Positions 35,478 through 44,281 of a stretch of DNA of 64,000 nucleotides are shown one piece after another (position 1 is the first letter of the stretch; the number at the start of each line of letters is the position of its first letter). The position numbers and the translations under genes are program-made. Source of the stretch: GM7GCV1 sp965222065 (GTDB lineage Bacteria > Pseudomonadota > Gammaproteobacteria > Pseudomonadales > GM7GCV1); contig OZ244933.1 of NCBI GenBank assembly GCA_965222065.1, positions 1,178,001 to 1,242,000 of the forward strand, read 5' to 3'. Below the pieces are notes generated by a model, which saw only the letters and a program-made list of their open reading frames with translations, was not told the DNA's origin and made no database searches.

Positions 35478-36878
35478 ATGCTGGAACGCGATAAATCACT
35501 GACAACAGACCAAAAAGCGCTGACGCTTAACCTGGACGAAAACAAATACGGCAGCATTGTCGAAATCGGCGCGGGCCAGGAAGTGGCCAGACGATTCTTT
35601 AAGGTCGGTGCGGCCGCAGGAACCATTGCCAAAACCATGTCCGCCTACGACATGAAAGTCAGTGACTCCATATACGGCAAGGCGGGCCGCTATGTCAGTC
35701 AGGAACGTGTGGAGCAAATGGTGCGTCAGGAGTACAAGCTGTGTGTTGATCGTCTTGAAAACGTGCGATCACCAGTCAGCACCTACTTTTCTTATGCTGC
35801 TACCGTCACGGCACGCAGTTACAAGGGCGGCAACGAATGCCATGGCTGGATTGCCCTGCGTGTGCAATTACGCCCCAGGGAAGAGCCCTGTGAAATCATT
35901 TGCCACGTACGCATGCTCGACCACAGCAATGAACTGCAATCGGAAGCACTGGGCATTCTCGGGGTTAACCTGATCTACGGGGCATTTTTCTATAACACGC
36001 ATCCCAAATGGATTATCGATTCACTTAATGATGGCCTGGGCAGCGACCGAATCGAAGTGGATCTTATCCTGTTTAATGGCCCTGGCTTTGATTACGTCGA
36101 CAACCGCCTGATGAACCTGCATCTGGTTCATGCCTGGTTAACCCGGGCCGTTATGTTCGACCCGGAAGGCAATCCCGTCGTCCCGCGGGATACGCTCTAC
36201 AAACGCCCGGTCATGGTAAGTCGTGGCTCCTGCCGCCCCCCTACCCTGGTTCACAGGGACATGGAGGTCTGTGGTAAACGGCAAATGGAAAAAGCCGTGA
36301 ATGTCGACCCTGGAAAAGTCGTGAGCATGGCAGAAATCTCCATGTCGGAACTGGTCACCAACGATACAGTCGACGATCGCGATTTTTTGGCCAGAATGCA
36401 ATTAGCCAGTGCCATGGGCTTCTATGTACTTTTATCAGATTATGTTCGCTACTTCAGTCTTCGCTCCTGGTTTCGACGCCATACCCAGGAACCCATCGCC
36501 CTGCTGATGAAAACCAGTGATCTGAGCTACCTGTTTGATCGCAAGGTTTATGAGGGACTGGAAGGCGGTACCCTGGAAGGTCTTGGCAAACTCTTTGCCG
36601 ATAACACCAGTGTGATGGTTTATCCGGTTATGAATAATGGTGAAATGCGCAATCTGGAAAACTACGAATTTCCTGAATCAGTTGAGCTGGTTGCCCAACA
36701 ATTAATGCGCAACAAAAAACTGGTTGCCTGTGAAGGTTACGATGAGACTATTCTCGACATCTCGGCACGCAAAACCCTTCAAATGATTGCTGCCGGCGAA
36801 CCCGGGTGGGAAGAATTTCTCGAACCCAAAGTAGCCGAAATGATCAAGGAACAGGAGTTCTTTGGATACGCTAACTAA
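35478..36878 (+). CDS. conserved protein of unknown function, 466 aa
   Basis: A large soluble protein I cannot assign to a characterised family. It has no signal peptide and no membrane segment. Well-formed, conserved-looking stretches include YGSIVEIGAGQEVARRFFKVG, TMSAYDMKVSDSIYG, RYVSQERVEQMV, FFYNTHPKWIIDSL and MVSRGSCRPPTLVHRDM. The start GEIGAGQ-type glycine pattern could bind a nucleotide, but this is only a resemblance. It carries ten or so cysteines spread along the chain. It follows ppsA on the same strand after 80 bp and ends at a REP-like palindrome. Confidence 0.7.
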   Translation: MLERDKSLTTDQKALTLNLDENKYGSIVEIGAGQEVARRFFKVGAAAGTIAKTMSAYDMKVSDSIYGKAGRYVSQERVEQMVRQEYKLCVDRLENVRSPVSTYFSYAATVTARSYKGGNECHGWIALRVQLRPREEPCEIICHVRMLDHSNELQSEALGILGVNLIYGAFFYNTHPKWIIDSLNDGLGSDRIEVDLILFNGPGFDYVDNRLMNLHLVHAWLTRAVMFDPEGNPVVPRDTLYKRPVMVSRGSCRPPTLVHRDMEVCGKRQMEKAVNVDPGKVVSMAEISMSELVTNDTVDDRDFLARMQLASAMGFYVLLSDYVRYFSLRSWFRRHTQEPIALLMKTSDLSYLFDRKVYEGLEGGTLEGLGKLFADNTSVMVYPVMNNGEMRNLENYEFPESVELVAQQLMRNKKLVACEGYDETILDISARKTLQMIAAGEPGWEEFLEPKVAEMIKEQEFFGYAN

Positions 36879-36886
36879 ACTGCACT

Positions 36887-36933
36887 TGGGGTCAGAGTAA
36901 AAATTTACTCTGACCCCAAATTTACTGACCCCA
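36887..36933. repeat. REP-like palindrome, copy 1 (with an extra degraded arm)
   Basis: TGGGGTCAGAGTAAA at 36887-36901 and its exact complement at 36904-36918 around AA: a 15-bp perfect inverted repeat. A third, damaged arm TTTACTGACCCCA (two bases missing) follows at 36921-36933. It lies between convergent stops and can act as a terminator hairpin. Same core as copy 2 at 42570. Confidence 0.85.
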
Positions 36934-36936
36934 AAT

Positions 36937-39474
36937 TTATTCTTCCTTGCCAAACGGCTTAATCAATACCAGCAATCTCGGCAACAACATCAAGGACAGG
37001 ATGGTGGCGGCCACCATCGCCAGACTGGCCAGCACCCCAAAGTAGATTGACGGGATAAAATTGGACAGTGCCAACACCGAAAAACCAACAATGATGGTGA
37101 TAGCCGTATAAAGCAGTGCCCGGCCAATCGTGCGGTGAGAACGCTTTAATGCCTCGGTGTAATTTTTCACCCGGGAGAACTCGTTTCGGAATCGGTGGAT
37201 ATAGTGGATTTCATGATCAACCCCCATGCCCACGGTAATTGCGGCGATCGTGATGGTCATGATATCCAGCGGTATGCCCGCCAGGCCCATAATCCCCAAA
37301 ACAACCACGGCCGCCAGCATGTTGGGAATCATGGCGATCACGGAAATCAGCAGGGAGCGAAATAGCACCATAAACATAATCATGATGGCAAAAAATACCG
37401 CCCCCAGGGTTTTGATTTGTGAACTAAACAGGCTTTGCAGCATGTTGTTGTAGAGCACGATCAACCCGGTGGTCTGGACATTCTCTGACGCGATACCCAG
37501 TTCGTCCTCACCATAGTTTTCTACGCGCTGAATCAGTTCGTCCCGACTTAGTCCCTGTACCGATTCCTTTACCCGGGTGCTGATGCGCACTTGCTGGATT
37601 TCAGGGTCATAGTAGGGTTCGATCAGTGTATTGCGCAGATCCGGGCTTAGGCTCTGACGCATATAAGCCAGCTCAATGTCATTGAGTTCGCCACCCACCA
37701 GATCCCTGGCAACCTTGTACATGGTGGCAACAGAAGTCACCTTGCCAATCTCCGGTTGGGCTTCGAGAAAATCGTGATAACGCTCAACGGTGCCCAGGCC
37801 GGTTCGGTTCCACCAGTAAGAGGCTTCCGAACTCCCTGAGCTATCTCCCTCAGCAAAGGGGTCTTCGTCGAAACTGTCAAAGTCTTCAGCAAAAGGATCG
37901 TCACCAAACTCACCGGAATCGGAAGAGGAGGCGCTGCCGTCTGACAGATAGTCATCCCAATTGTCCGGGGCACTGAGCACGACATCCAGGGTCATGGTAC
38001 CGCCGAGCTTATTGTCGATCACCAACATGCCCTGGTGAATCTCGGTATCGTCCTTGAAGTAATCGATAAAACGGTTCTCAACTTTTAGCTGGGATATTCC
38101 GTAAAACGAGACCAGTGCCACCAGGGAGGAAACAATCAAAATTGTCGCCGGAAAACGCAAGACCTGCCTGGCCAGCCAGCTCATGTACCGGGGATCTTCC
38201 GGACCAATACTCGATTTTCCTATGCCTCCCATAACCAGCAGACCGGCGGGGACAATCAGGAAAGTGACGACCAGTGCCATGGCGACGCCGATGGTCATCA
38301 TCCAGCCAAAATCGATTACCGGGCGTATGTCACTGACCACCAGGGAGACAAAGGCCACAATTGTGGTAATCGCCGTGTAAAAACAAGGCCGTCCCATCTG
38401 CATTACCGTATCGAGGACCAGACGGGTCTGCGGCTGATCAGATTCAACGCGACAGTTCTCCTGGTAGCGCACGACCAAATGGATGGTAATGGCCATGGTG
38501 ATAATCAAAAGCAGAGAGACGAAGTTCGAGGAAATTACTGTCAGGCGCCAGTCCAGCCAGCCTAAAAGCCCCAGCATCATGGTTGCCGTTACCACACAGG
38601 TGCAGAGTGGCAAAAAGACCAGCTTGGGATGACGAAAAATAACAATCAGGGTAATGACAATAAAAGCCAGAATGCCGACGCCAAAGGTCACCAGGTCATT
38701 TTTGATAAAGCGAATCATGTCACTGGTGATCATGGTTGCGCCGCCAACAAACATATCGGCCCCGTCTTCGTAATCCGCAACGATGTCGCGGATTTCCTGG
38801 ACCCTTTCGGCATCTTTTTCGGCAGCCAGCGTACGGGCCTGCAGGTACTCTGATTCCAGCCTTTCGAGACGCTGGGCCTCCTGCTCATCCAGCTCGTTAT
38901 TGCGGCGCTCTATATAAAGCGCATCACGCTCACGGACCATATTGACCAGTTCATGATTGACCGTCAGGTTAAGTAACACCGCCGTTGTCTGGTTGTCGGG
39001 GCCTACGAGCGTGTCTTTATAGATAGGGTTGCGATGGAACTCCTGTTTGGCCAGCTCCGTATCTACCGACGCATCTCTCAGTCGGGGCAATTCATCGGAA
39101 AGGTCGCGAAAGCTCAGTGGCGGGCTATACAGCATGGGCACATCAAGAATGGAAGTGGCACTCTCTATGCCCTCAACCTGCAACAGTTCGTCGCGCAGTG
39201 ATTCAAGCCGGTCCAGGGAAGCCTCACTAAACAGAGCCTCTTCCGGGGTGTAGGTAACCACCAGGATATCGCCACTGTTATATCGAGTGGTGACCTCACG
39301 GTAATAATCCAGCGCCCGATCGCTCTCCAGCGTCAGCGAGTCAGAGCTGGCATCCAGCTTGAATTTGGGAATACCAAAAGCGGCCACAACCAGGATGGCT
39401 GCTAACCCGGTCAAAATTAGGGCAGGATGGCGAATCACGACCCTTTCATAAAGGCTGGCAAATGTGGTGAGCAA
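36937..39474 (-). CDS. MMPL/RND-type exporter
   Basis: Inner-membrane transporter of 845 aa with 12 helices in two halves, each with a large periplasmic loop, as in MMPL/HpnN-like exporters. The start is TTG at 39474, 6 nt after AAGGA; a longer frame from another TTG (39498) has none. Landmarks: TITLHL-like segment AITIHLVVRYQ after helix four and GVDHEIHYIHRFR in the second half. The second periplasmic loop carries an unusual acidic Ser/Asp/Glu/Phe stretch (residues about 517-560). The first loop has a charged coiled-coil (about 200-240). Cargo unknown; lipids are common for this family. No adaptor gene is adjacent. Confidence 0.88.
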   Translation of the reverse strand: MLTTFASLYERVVIRHPALILTGLAAILVVAAFGIPKFKLDASSDSLTLESDRALDYYREVTTRYNSGDILVVTYTPEEALFSEASLDRLESLRDELLQVEGIESATSILDVPMLYSPPLSFRDLSDELPRLRDASVDTELAKQEFHRNPIYKDTLVGPDNQTTAVLLNLTVNHELVNMVRERDALYIERRNNELDEQEAQRLERLESEYLQARTLAAEKDAERVQEIRDIVADYEDGADMFVGGATMITSDMIRFIKNDLVTFGVGILAFIVITLIVIFRHPKLVFLPLCTCVVTATMMLGLLGWLDWRLTVISSNFVSLLLIITMAITIHLVVRYQENCRVESDQPQTRLVLDTVMQMGRPCFYTAITTIVAFVSLVVSDIRPVIDFGWMMTIGVAMALVVTFLIVPAGLLVMGGIGKSSIGPEDPRYMSWLARQVLRFPATILIVSSLVALVSFYGISQLKVENRFIDYFKDDTEIHQGMLVIDNKLGGTMTLDVVLSAPDNWDDYLSDGSASSSDSGEFGDDPFAEDFDSFDEDPFAEGDSSGSSEASYWWNRTGLGTVERYHDFLEAQPEIGKVTSVATMYKVARDLVGGELNDIELAYMRQSLSPDLRNTLIEPYYDPEIQQVRISTRVKESVQGLSRDELIQRVENYGEDELGIASENVQTTGLIVLYNNMLQSLFSSQIKTLGAVFFAIMIMFMVLFRSLLISVIAMIPNMLAAVVVLGIMGLAGIPLDIMTITIAAITVGMGVDHEIHYIHRFRNEFSRVKNYTEALKRSHRTIGRALLYTAITIIVGFSVLALSNFIPSIYFGVLASLAMVAATILSLMLLPRLLVLIKPFGKEE

Positions 39475-39525
39475 GGGTATTCCTTCTATATAAATCAAAC
39501 CTGTGGGAGTAACTGCCTGGCGGCC

Positions 39526-39798
39526 CTAGCGATCGATATGCCCCAGATCCGAACCGGGAGCGATCATATCCCTAATTCGCTGTTTTAGCTCTTTCGGCTG
39601 TGGAAAGCCATCATCTGCCTTGCGGTCCCAGACGACTTCCCCATCCACCAGAATTCGAAATGTACCACTATCCGCCGGGTGAAGAGCCACGGATTCCAAT
39701 GTATCACCAAAGGTTTCCAGCAGTTCCTGGGCCATCCAGCAGGCGCGTGGCAGCCAGCGACAACCCGGGCAATAATATATCGAGACTTGCGGTTTCAT
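39526..39798 (-). CDS. SelT/SelW/SelH family (Rdx) protein
   Basis: Thioredoxin-like protein of 90 aa. The redox CxxC is at residues 10-13 (YCPGCRW) and the C-terminal half has FRILVDGEVVWDRK with a strand-helix pattern typical of Rdx/SelW proteins. The family uses Sec in some organisms; here it is Cys. Its ATG overlaps the mpl stop as TAATG, so it is translationally coupled to a peptidoglycan-recycling gene. Function not known. Confidence 0.88.
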   Translation of the reverse strand: MKPQVSIYYCPGCRWLPRACWMAQELLETFGDTLESVALHPADSGTFRILVDGEVVWDRKADDGFPQPKELKQRIRDMIAPGSDLGHIDR

Positions 39799-41156
39799 TA
39801 TTTTGATCTTGTTTTTTCCAGGAGCCTGACTTCATCCAGCAATTTTTGATGAAGCCCCATAAAACCGCCATTACTCATAATGACAATGTGACCACCATTG
39901 GCCACCTCGTTAATCAGGTCATCCAGCAAGGTATCAAAGTCCATTTTTACCCGATGTTTTAAATCGCCCGAGGTCATCTCAGACAGATCCCAGACCAGGT
40001 TTTCCGGTTGAAACCAGTAGACGCGATCTGCCTGTTCGGCAGATTTCAACAACTTTTGTCCATGTACGCCCATTTTCATGGTATTGGATCGCGGCTCGAT
40101 CACGGCAACAATACGCTGTTTGCCTACTTTGGCCCTCAGGCCGTCGAGCGTTGTGGCAATGGCTGTGGGGTGATGGGCAAAATCATCGTAGATGCGACAT
40201 TTATCGGTTTCCCCGATAAGCTCCATGCGTCGTATTACTCCCTTGAATTCGCCAAGGGCCTTTATTGATGTTTCCGGCTCGATACCTATGGAGCGAGCCG
40301 CGGCCACAACCGCAAGGGCATTCATTCGATTGTGCTTGCCCAACTGTTGCCAGTCCAGCTGTCCCTGTGGTTCCTCGTCGAAGCTTATCTTGCCCGCCTT
40401 GCTTATAGTCCAGTCGCACTTGGGTTTATTTCCGAAGGTATGAACCGGTGTCCAGCAACCTTGCTTGAGCACCTTTTTCAGATGCTTGTCCTGACCATTG
40501 GTCACAATAAGTCCGTCGCCCGGAACAATCCTGACCAGATGATGAAATTGCCGGCGAATAGCTTTGACGTTATCAAAGATATCGGCGTGATCGAATTCCA
40601 GGTTATTCAGGATCAGCGTGCGCGGCAGGTAATGGACAAACTTGGAGCGTTTATCAAAGAACGAGGTGTCGTACTCGTCCGCTTCGATCACAAAAAAATC
40701 ACTTTTTCCCAGGCGGGCTGAATGCCCAAAGTTGGCCGGGACCCCACCAATTAAATAGCCGGGCTTAAATCCCGCGTATTCGAGTACCCAGGCCAGCATG
40801 CTTGCGGTACTTGTCTTGCCATGAGTCCCTGCTACCGCCATGACCCATCGGTCTTTTAAAATTTCTGTTTTCAAAAATTCGGGGCCAGAGACGTAGTCCA
40901 GCCCCTTGTTGAGTATGGCCTCAACCAGCGGGTTGCCGCGGCTCATGGCATTGCCAATGACCCAAAGGTCCGGTTTGAGGTCAATCTGATCTTCCGAATA
41001 CCCCGAAATGAGTTCAATGCCGACCGCTTCCAGCTGGTCACACATGGGCGGGTAAACATTCTGGTCACAACCGGTCACCCTGATCCCTTTCTCGACCGCG
41101 AGCTGCGCCAGGCTTCCCATAAATGTGCCGCAGATTCCCAGAATATGTATATGCAA
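39798..41156 (-). CDS. mpl: UDP-N-acetylmuramate:L-alanyl-gamma-D-glutamyl-meso-diaminopimelate ligase
   Basis: Peptidoglycan-recycling ligase that re-attaches the tripeptide to UDP-MurNAc. From TTG at 41156 it is 452 aa, in line with E. coli Mpl (457). The upstream frame to 41225 looks random, and GGAG lies 8 nt before this TTG. Landmarks: HIHILGICGTFMGSLAQLA, the ATP-binding AVAGTHGKTSTASMLAWVL, FFVIEADEYDTSFFDKR, and DDFAHHPTAI near the end. Mur ligase fold in three domains. Divergent from the phosphofructokinase gene. Confidence 0.95.
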   Translation of the reverse strand: MHIHILGICGTFMGSLAQLAVEKGIRVTGCDQNVYPPMCDQLEAVGIELISGYSEDQIDLKPDLWVIGNAMSRGNPLVEAILNKGLDYVSGPEFLKTEILKDRWVMAVAGTHGKTSTASMLAWVLEYAGFKPGYLIGGVPANFGHSARLGKSDFFVIEADEYDTSFFDKRSKFVHYLPRTLILNNLEFDHADIFDNVKAIRRQFHHLVRIVPGDGLIVTNGQDKHLKKVLKQGCWTPVHTFGNKPKCDWTISKAGKISFDEEPQGQLDWQQLGKHNRMNALAVVAAARSIGIEPETSIKALGEFKGVIRRMELIGETDKCRIYDDFAHHPTAIATTLDGLRAKVGKQRIVAVIEPRSNTMKMGVHGQKLLKSAEQADRVYWFQPENLVWDLSEMTSGDLKHRVKMDFDTLLDDLINEVANGGHIVIMSNGGFMGLHQKLLDEVRLLEKTRSK

Positions 41157-41254
41157 AACGTTACTCCGTGCGCAAAGAATGCAAGTGTGCCACAAGCCGG
41201 CACCAAGGTGATGGCAACAACCCAAATTGCAATAAAGGATTCATAAACCCAACC

Positions 41255-41283
41255 ATGAAAGGGTGGCCCAAATCGCTTATAGT
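41255..41283 (+). promoter_or_regulatory. candidate promoter of the PPi-phosphofructokinase gene
   Basis: ATGAAA (4 of 6 to TTGACA), 17-bp spacer, TATAGT (5 of 6). Transcription would start near 41290 and leave a leader of about 34 nt. Confidence 0.4.
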
Positions 41284-41323
41284 TTCGCTTTTATATCATC
41301 GGTTTTACGGAGCTTTTAAAAGC

Positions 41324-42553
41324 ATGAGCGCACCCAACGTCTTCTACGCCCAGTCCGGCGGCGTCACCGCAGTGATCAATGCGTCCGCCGCAGGGGTAAT
41401 CGAAGAATCCCGCAAACACCCCGAACATATCGGCAAAGTCTATGCCGGCAAAAATGGCATTTTAGGTGCGCTAAACGAAGAGCTCTTTGATACCAGCGTG
41501 GAATCTGCCGAAAGCATCGCTGCGCTGAAGCACACTCCCGGCGGCGCGTTCGGCTCTTGCCGCTACAAGCTAAAAAGCCTGGAAGAAAACCGGGCGGAAT
41601 ATGAGCGTCTTATCGAGGTGTTCAAAGCACATAACATCGGTTATTTCCTTTACAACGGCGGCAACGATTCAGCAGATACCTGCCTGAAGGTTTCGCAAAT
41701 CGCTGAAAAAATGGATTACCCGTTGCAAGCGATCCATGTGCCCAAAACAGTCGATAATGATCTGCCCATTACGGACAACTGTCCGGGATTTGGCTCGGTG
41801 GCCAAATACGTGGCGGTGTCCACCCTGGAAGCTGGTGCCGATGTGAAGTCCATGGCGGAAACATCCACCAAGGTATTCATCATTGAGGTGATGGGACGTC
41901 ATGCCGGCTGGATTGCAGCCGCTGGAGGCCTGGCCAACCCGGATATTATTCTTTTCCCGGAAGTCGCCTTTAACAAATCCAAATTCCTGACCGCAGTTGA
42001 TACTGCTGTAAAAACAAACGGTCATTGCATTATTGTGGCCTCGGAGGGAGCACAGGATGCCAACGGCAAGTTCCTGGCTGAGTCCGGAACAGTAGATGCA
42101 TTTGGCCATAAGCAACTGGGCGGCGTCGCCCCAACGCTGGCGGGCATGATCCAAGGCGAACTGGGCTATAAATACCACTGGGCTGTTGCCGATTATCTCC
42201 AGCGTTCTGCGCGCCACCTGGCTTCAAAGACCGATCTGGACCAGGCCTATGCGGTCGGTACAGAAGCAATAAAGTACGCTCTGGCCGGACACAACGCAGT
42301 GATGCCGGCCATACTCAGAAATGAGGGTGACAGCTATTCCTGGCGTTTGGATATGGCGCCTCTGGACAAGATCGCCAATGTCGAGAAATTCCTGCCAAAT
42401 GAATATATTCGGGAAGATGGCTATGGCATTACCGAGGCCGGCCGGCAGTATCTGCAACCGCTTATCGAGGGAGAGGCTTACCAGCCATATAAAAATGGCC
42501 TGCCCGTGCATTCTGAATTAAAACTTCAGTTAATTGATAAAAAGCTTGGGTGA
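41324..42553 (+). CDS. pfp: 6-phosphofructokinase, pyrophosphate-dependent type
   Basis: Phosphofructokinase of 409 aa (from the ATG at 41324). Two positions point to PPi rather than ATP: GGNDS, where ATP enzymes have a glycine in place of the Asp, and PKTVDND, where Lys replaces the Gly of ATP enzymes. Other landmarks: YAQSGGVTAVINASAAG, GFGSVAKYVAVSTLEA and EVMGRHAGWIAAAGGLA. PPi enzymes work in both directions, matching the gluconeogenic PpsA nearby. It ends at a REP-like palindrome. Confidence 0.92.
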   Translation: MSAPNVFYAQSGGVTAVINASAAGVIEESRKHPEHIGKVYAGKNGILGALNEELFDTSVESAESIAALKHTPGGAFGSCRYKLKSLEENRAEYERLIEVFKAHNIGYFLYNGGNDSADTCLKVSQIAEKMDYPLQAIHVPKTVDNDLPITDNCPGFGSVAKYVAVSTLEAGADVKSMAETSTKVFIIEVMGRHAGWIAAAGGLANPDIILFPEVAFNKSKFLTAVDTAVKTNGHCIIVASEGAQDANGKFLAESGTVDAFGHKQLGGVAPTLAGMIQGELGYKYHWAVADYLQRSARHLASKTDLDQAYAVGTEAIKYALAGHNAVMPAILRNEGDSYSWRLDMAPLDKIANVEKFLPNEYIREDGYGITEAGRQYLQPLIEGEAYQPYKNGLPVHSELKLQLIDKKLG

Positions 42554-42569
42554 CAAAAACTACTCACGA

Positions 42570-42614
42570 AAAAATATGGGGTCAGAGTAAAAATTACTCT
42601 GACCCCATATTTTT
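42570..42614. repeat. REP-like palindrome, copy 2
   Basis: A perfect 21-bp inverted repeat: arms 42570-42590 and 42594-42614 around AAA. Core GGGGTCAGAGTAA is identical to copy 1 at 36.9 kb. The arms end in A-runs/T-runs, giving U-tracts in both directions, so it may serve as a bidirectional terminator between convergent genes. Confidence 0.88.
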
Positions 42615-42628
42615 CTGACTCCTGATTT

Positions 42629-43063
42629 TTAGCGCATGGCCAAATGATCGTTAACGGGCATTAACTCAATCGCTGCAGCAGAAATATCCCTGTCAAGTTC
42701 AGCGCTGAGCAGTCTGGCAACCGCTTCACTGTTTAACTCACCTTCTACCTGTATCGCCGACCAGCCATCTTCCAAAAGCTGATCGCTGTCCCCGGCACCA
42801 AGATGACCATCAATCGCCGACTCGCCATCAGGCGGAATGTAAATGGTGCCATTGGTAAAATCGACCGCAAAAGCAACAATGCCGGGAACGATATACAGAA
42901 GCAACAGGCCGGCGTCCATGGCGGCAACCACCGGATCAATCCGGTTGCCTGTCTGCCCATGACGCTCGGGATAAAGCAGATACCCACAGCCGGAAACGGC
43001 CACCAGATTGGCGCTCAACAGAAGCGCAGCAACTATGCGGGAAGCAGGTTTTTTCTTCATCAT
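42629..43063 (-). CDS. lipoprotein with a membrane-spanning segment, unknown function
   Basis: Predicted lipoprotein of 144 aa: basic MMKKKP start and lipobox VSGC (cysteine about residue 26). GYLLYPERHGQTGNRIDPVV is followed by a strongly hydrophobic stretch (about 50-70) and VDFTNGTIYIP. Proteins with the same YPERHGQ/FAVDFTNGTIY pattern occur in pseudomonads and relatives with no known function. The C-terminal part (about 80-144) is acidic. AAGGTG lies 5 nt before the ATG. Confidence 0.65.
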   Translation of the reverse strand: MMKKKPASRIVAALLLSANLVAVSGCGYLLYPERHGQTGNRIDPVVAAMDAGLLLLYIVPGIVAFAVDFTNGTIYIPPDGESAIDGHLGAGDSDQLLEDGWSAIQVEGELNSEAVARLLSAELDRDISAAAIELMPVNDHLAMR

Positions 43064-43194
43064 TTGATCACCTTTATCAGGGAAGTCAGATTATTATTGC
43101 GGGGTTACTCTATCACGCGAAATACTATCCCGATCGGCAACGTGGAAATGTGCACAGGTCGCAAAACTGCTGCTTGCCCCGGGAATCACTGCTG

Positions 43195-43935
43195 TTATTC
43201 CAATATCTTTTTATTCAGCTTCAACGCTTCACTATTTTTTCTAACACGCATATTGAGAATTTCCACACCAATGGAAAAGGCCATGGCGAAATAGATATAT
43301 CCCTTGGGCACATGTACCTCAAGACCTTCAGCTACCAGCGTAAAGCCAATCAACAGAAGGAACGACAGTGCAAGTATCTTGATCGTCGGATGCTGGTCAA
43401 CAAATTGCCCGATGGGTTTGGCAGCAAACATCATGACAATCACAGAAGCAACGATGGCAATAACCATGATGGATAAATGATCGACCAGCCCCACTGCCGT
43501 AATAACGGAATCAAGTGAAAAGACAATATCCAGAATCGCTATCTGAGCCAGAATCGAATAATAACTCGCACCGACCACTGACACTGCCTCATGCCCGGGT
43601 ATTTCCAGGCTATGGTGGATTTCCAGTGTCGACTTGCCAATCAGAAATAGACCACCCAATAGCAGAATAATATCGCGACCGGATATCGCCTGATCCATAA
43701 CATTGAACCATGGTTCTTCCAATCCCATCACCCAGGCAAGACTAAACAACAATAGCAAGCGTGCAACCATCGCCAGTCCCAGGCCCAGCCGACGCGCCCT
43801 ATCCCTTTGTTCTACTGGAAGCCGGCCAACCAAAATTGAGATAAACACAATATTGTCAATGCCAAGCACAATTTCCAGGGCCATTAATGTGGCCAGGGCA
43901 ATCCAGGCCTCGGGGCTAAAAAACCATTCAAACAT
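43195..43935 (-). CDS. TerC family integral membrane protein
   Basis: Inner-membrane protein of 246 aa with seven or eight helices. The acidic metal-site motifs of TerC/Alx are visible: EIVLGIDNIVF near the N terminus and IVFSLDSVITAVG in the second half. Members export Mn2+ or Ca2+ or confer tellurite resistance; the substrate is unknown. Not in an obvious operon; the upstream cold-shock gene ends at its own terminator. Confidence 0.9.
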   Translation of the reverse strand: MFEWFFSPEAWIALATLMALEIVLGIDNIVFISILVGRLPVEQRDRARRLGLGLAMVARLLLLFSLAWVMGLEEPWFNVMDQAISGRDIILLLGGLFLIGKSTLEIHHSLEIPGHEAVSVVGASYYSILAQIAILDIVFSLDSVITAVGLVDHLSIMVIAIVASVIVMMFAAKPIGQFVDQHPTIKILALSFLLLIGFTLVAEGLEVHVPKGYIYFAMAFSIGVEILNMRVRKNSEALKLNKKILE

Positions 43936-44027
43936 AGCTTGCTCCTGCAGAAGAAAGATTAGATGCGAGCATTCAGCTTAAGACCTTATATTGAAACAAG
44001 CGACTGGAATCACAAAGGTACAGGCAT

Positions 44028-44053
44028 AAAAAAAGCCACCCGAGGGTGGCTTT
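44028..44053 (-). terminator. Rho-independent terminator of the cold-shock gene
   Basis: Stem AAAGCCACC/GGTGGCTTT (44032-44040 with 44045-44053), loop of 4 nt, and a T-run on the minus strand from the A-run at 44028-44034. It follows the cold-shock gene by about 22 nt. Confidence 0.85.
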
Positions 44054-44074
44054 CTTTACCTGAAACCGCTTTGG

Positions 44075-44281
44075 TTAGACAGGACGTACGTTGTTGGCAC
44101 AAGGACCTTTCTGACCCTGACCGACATCAAACTCAACTGCTTGGCCATCATTTAGTGTTGCGAATCCTTCGCTACCGCGAATCTCCGAGTGGTGCACGAA
44201 CAGGTCTTTACCGCCGTCTTCCGGACAAATAAAACCAAAACCTTTTTCTGCGCTGAACCACTTAACAGTACCTTTACTCAT
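44075..44281 (-). CDS. cold-shock protein, CspA family
   Basis: Single cold-shock domain, 68 aa, binding single-stranded nucleic acid. RNP1 is KGFGFI and RNP2 is DLFVHHSEI. Composition and length match CspA/CspD-type proteins. The long non-coding leader (to about 44480) and its inverted repeats would suit post-transcriptional control, as in cspA. It ends at a strong terminator. Confidence 0.95.
   Translation of the reverse strand: MSKGTVKWFSAEKGFGFICPEDGGKDLFVHHSEIRGSEGFATLNDGQAVEFDVGQGQKGPCANNVRPV

Noticed and set aside
41669..42217. Minus-strand frame of about 182 codons inside the phosphofructokinase gene
   Set aside because: Shadow frame; the plus-strand gene has clear active-site motifs.
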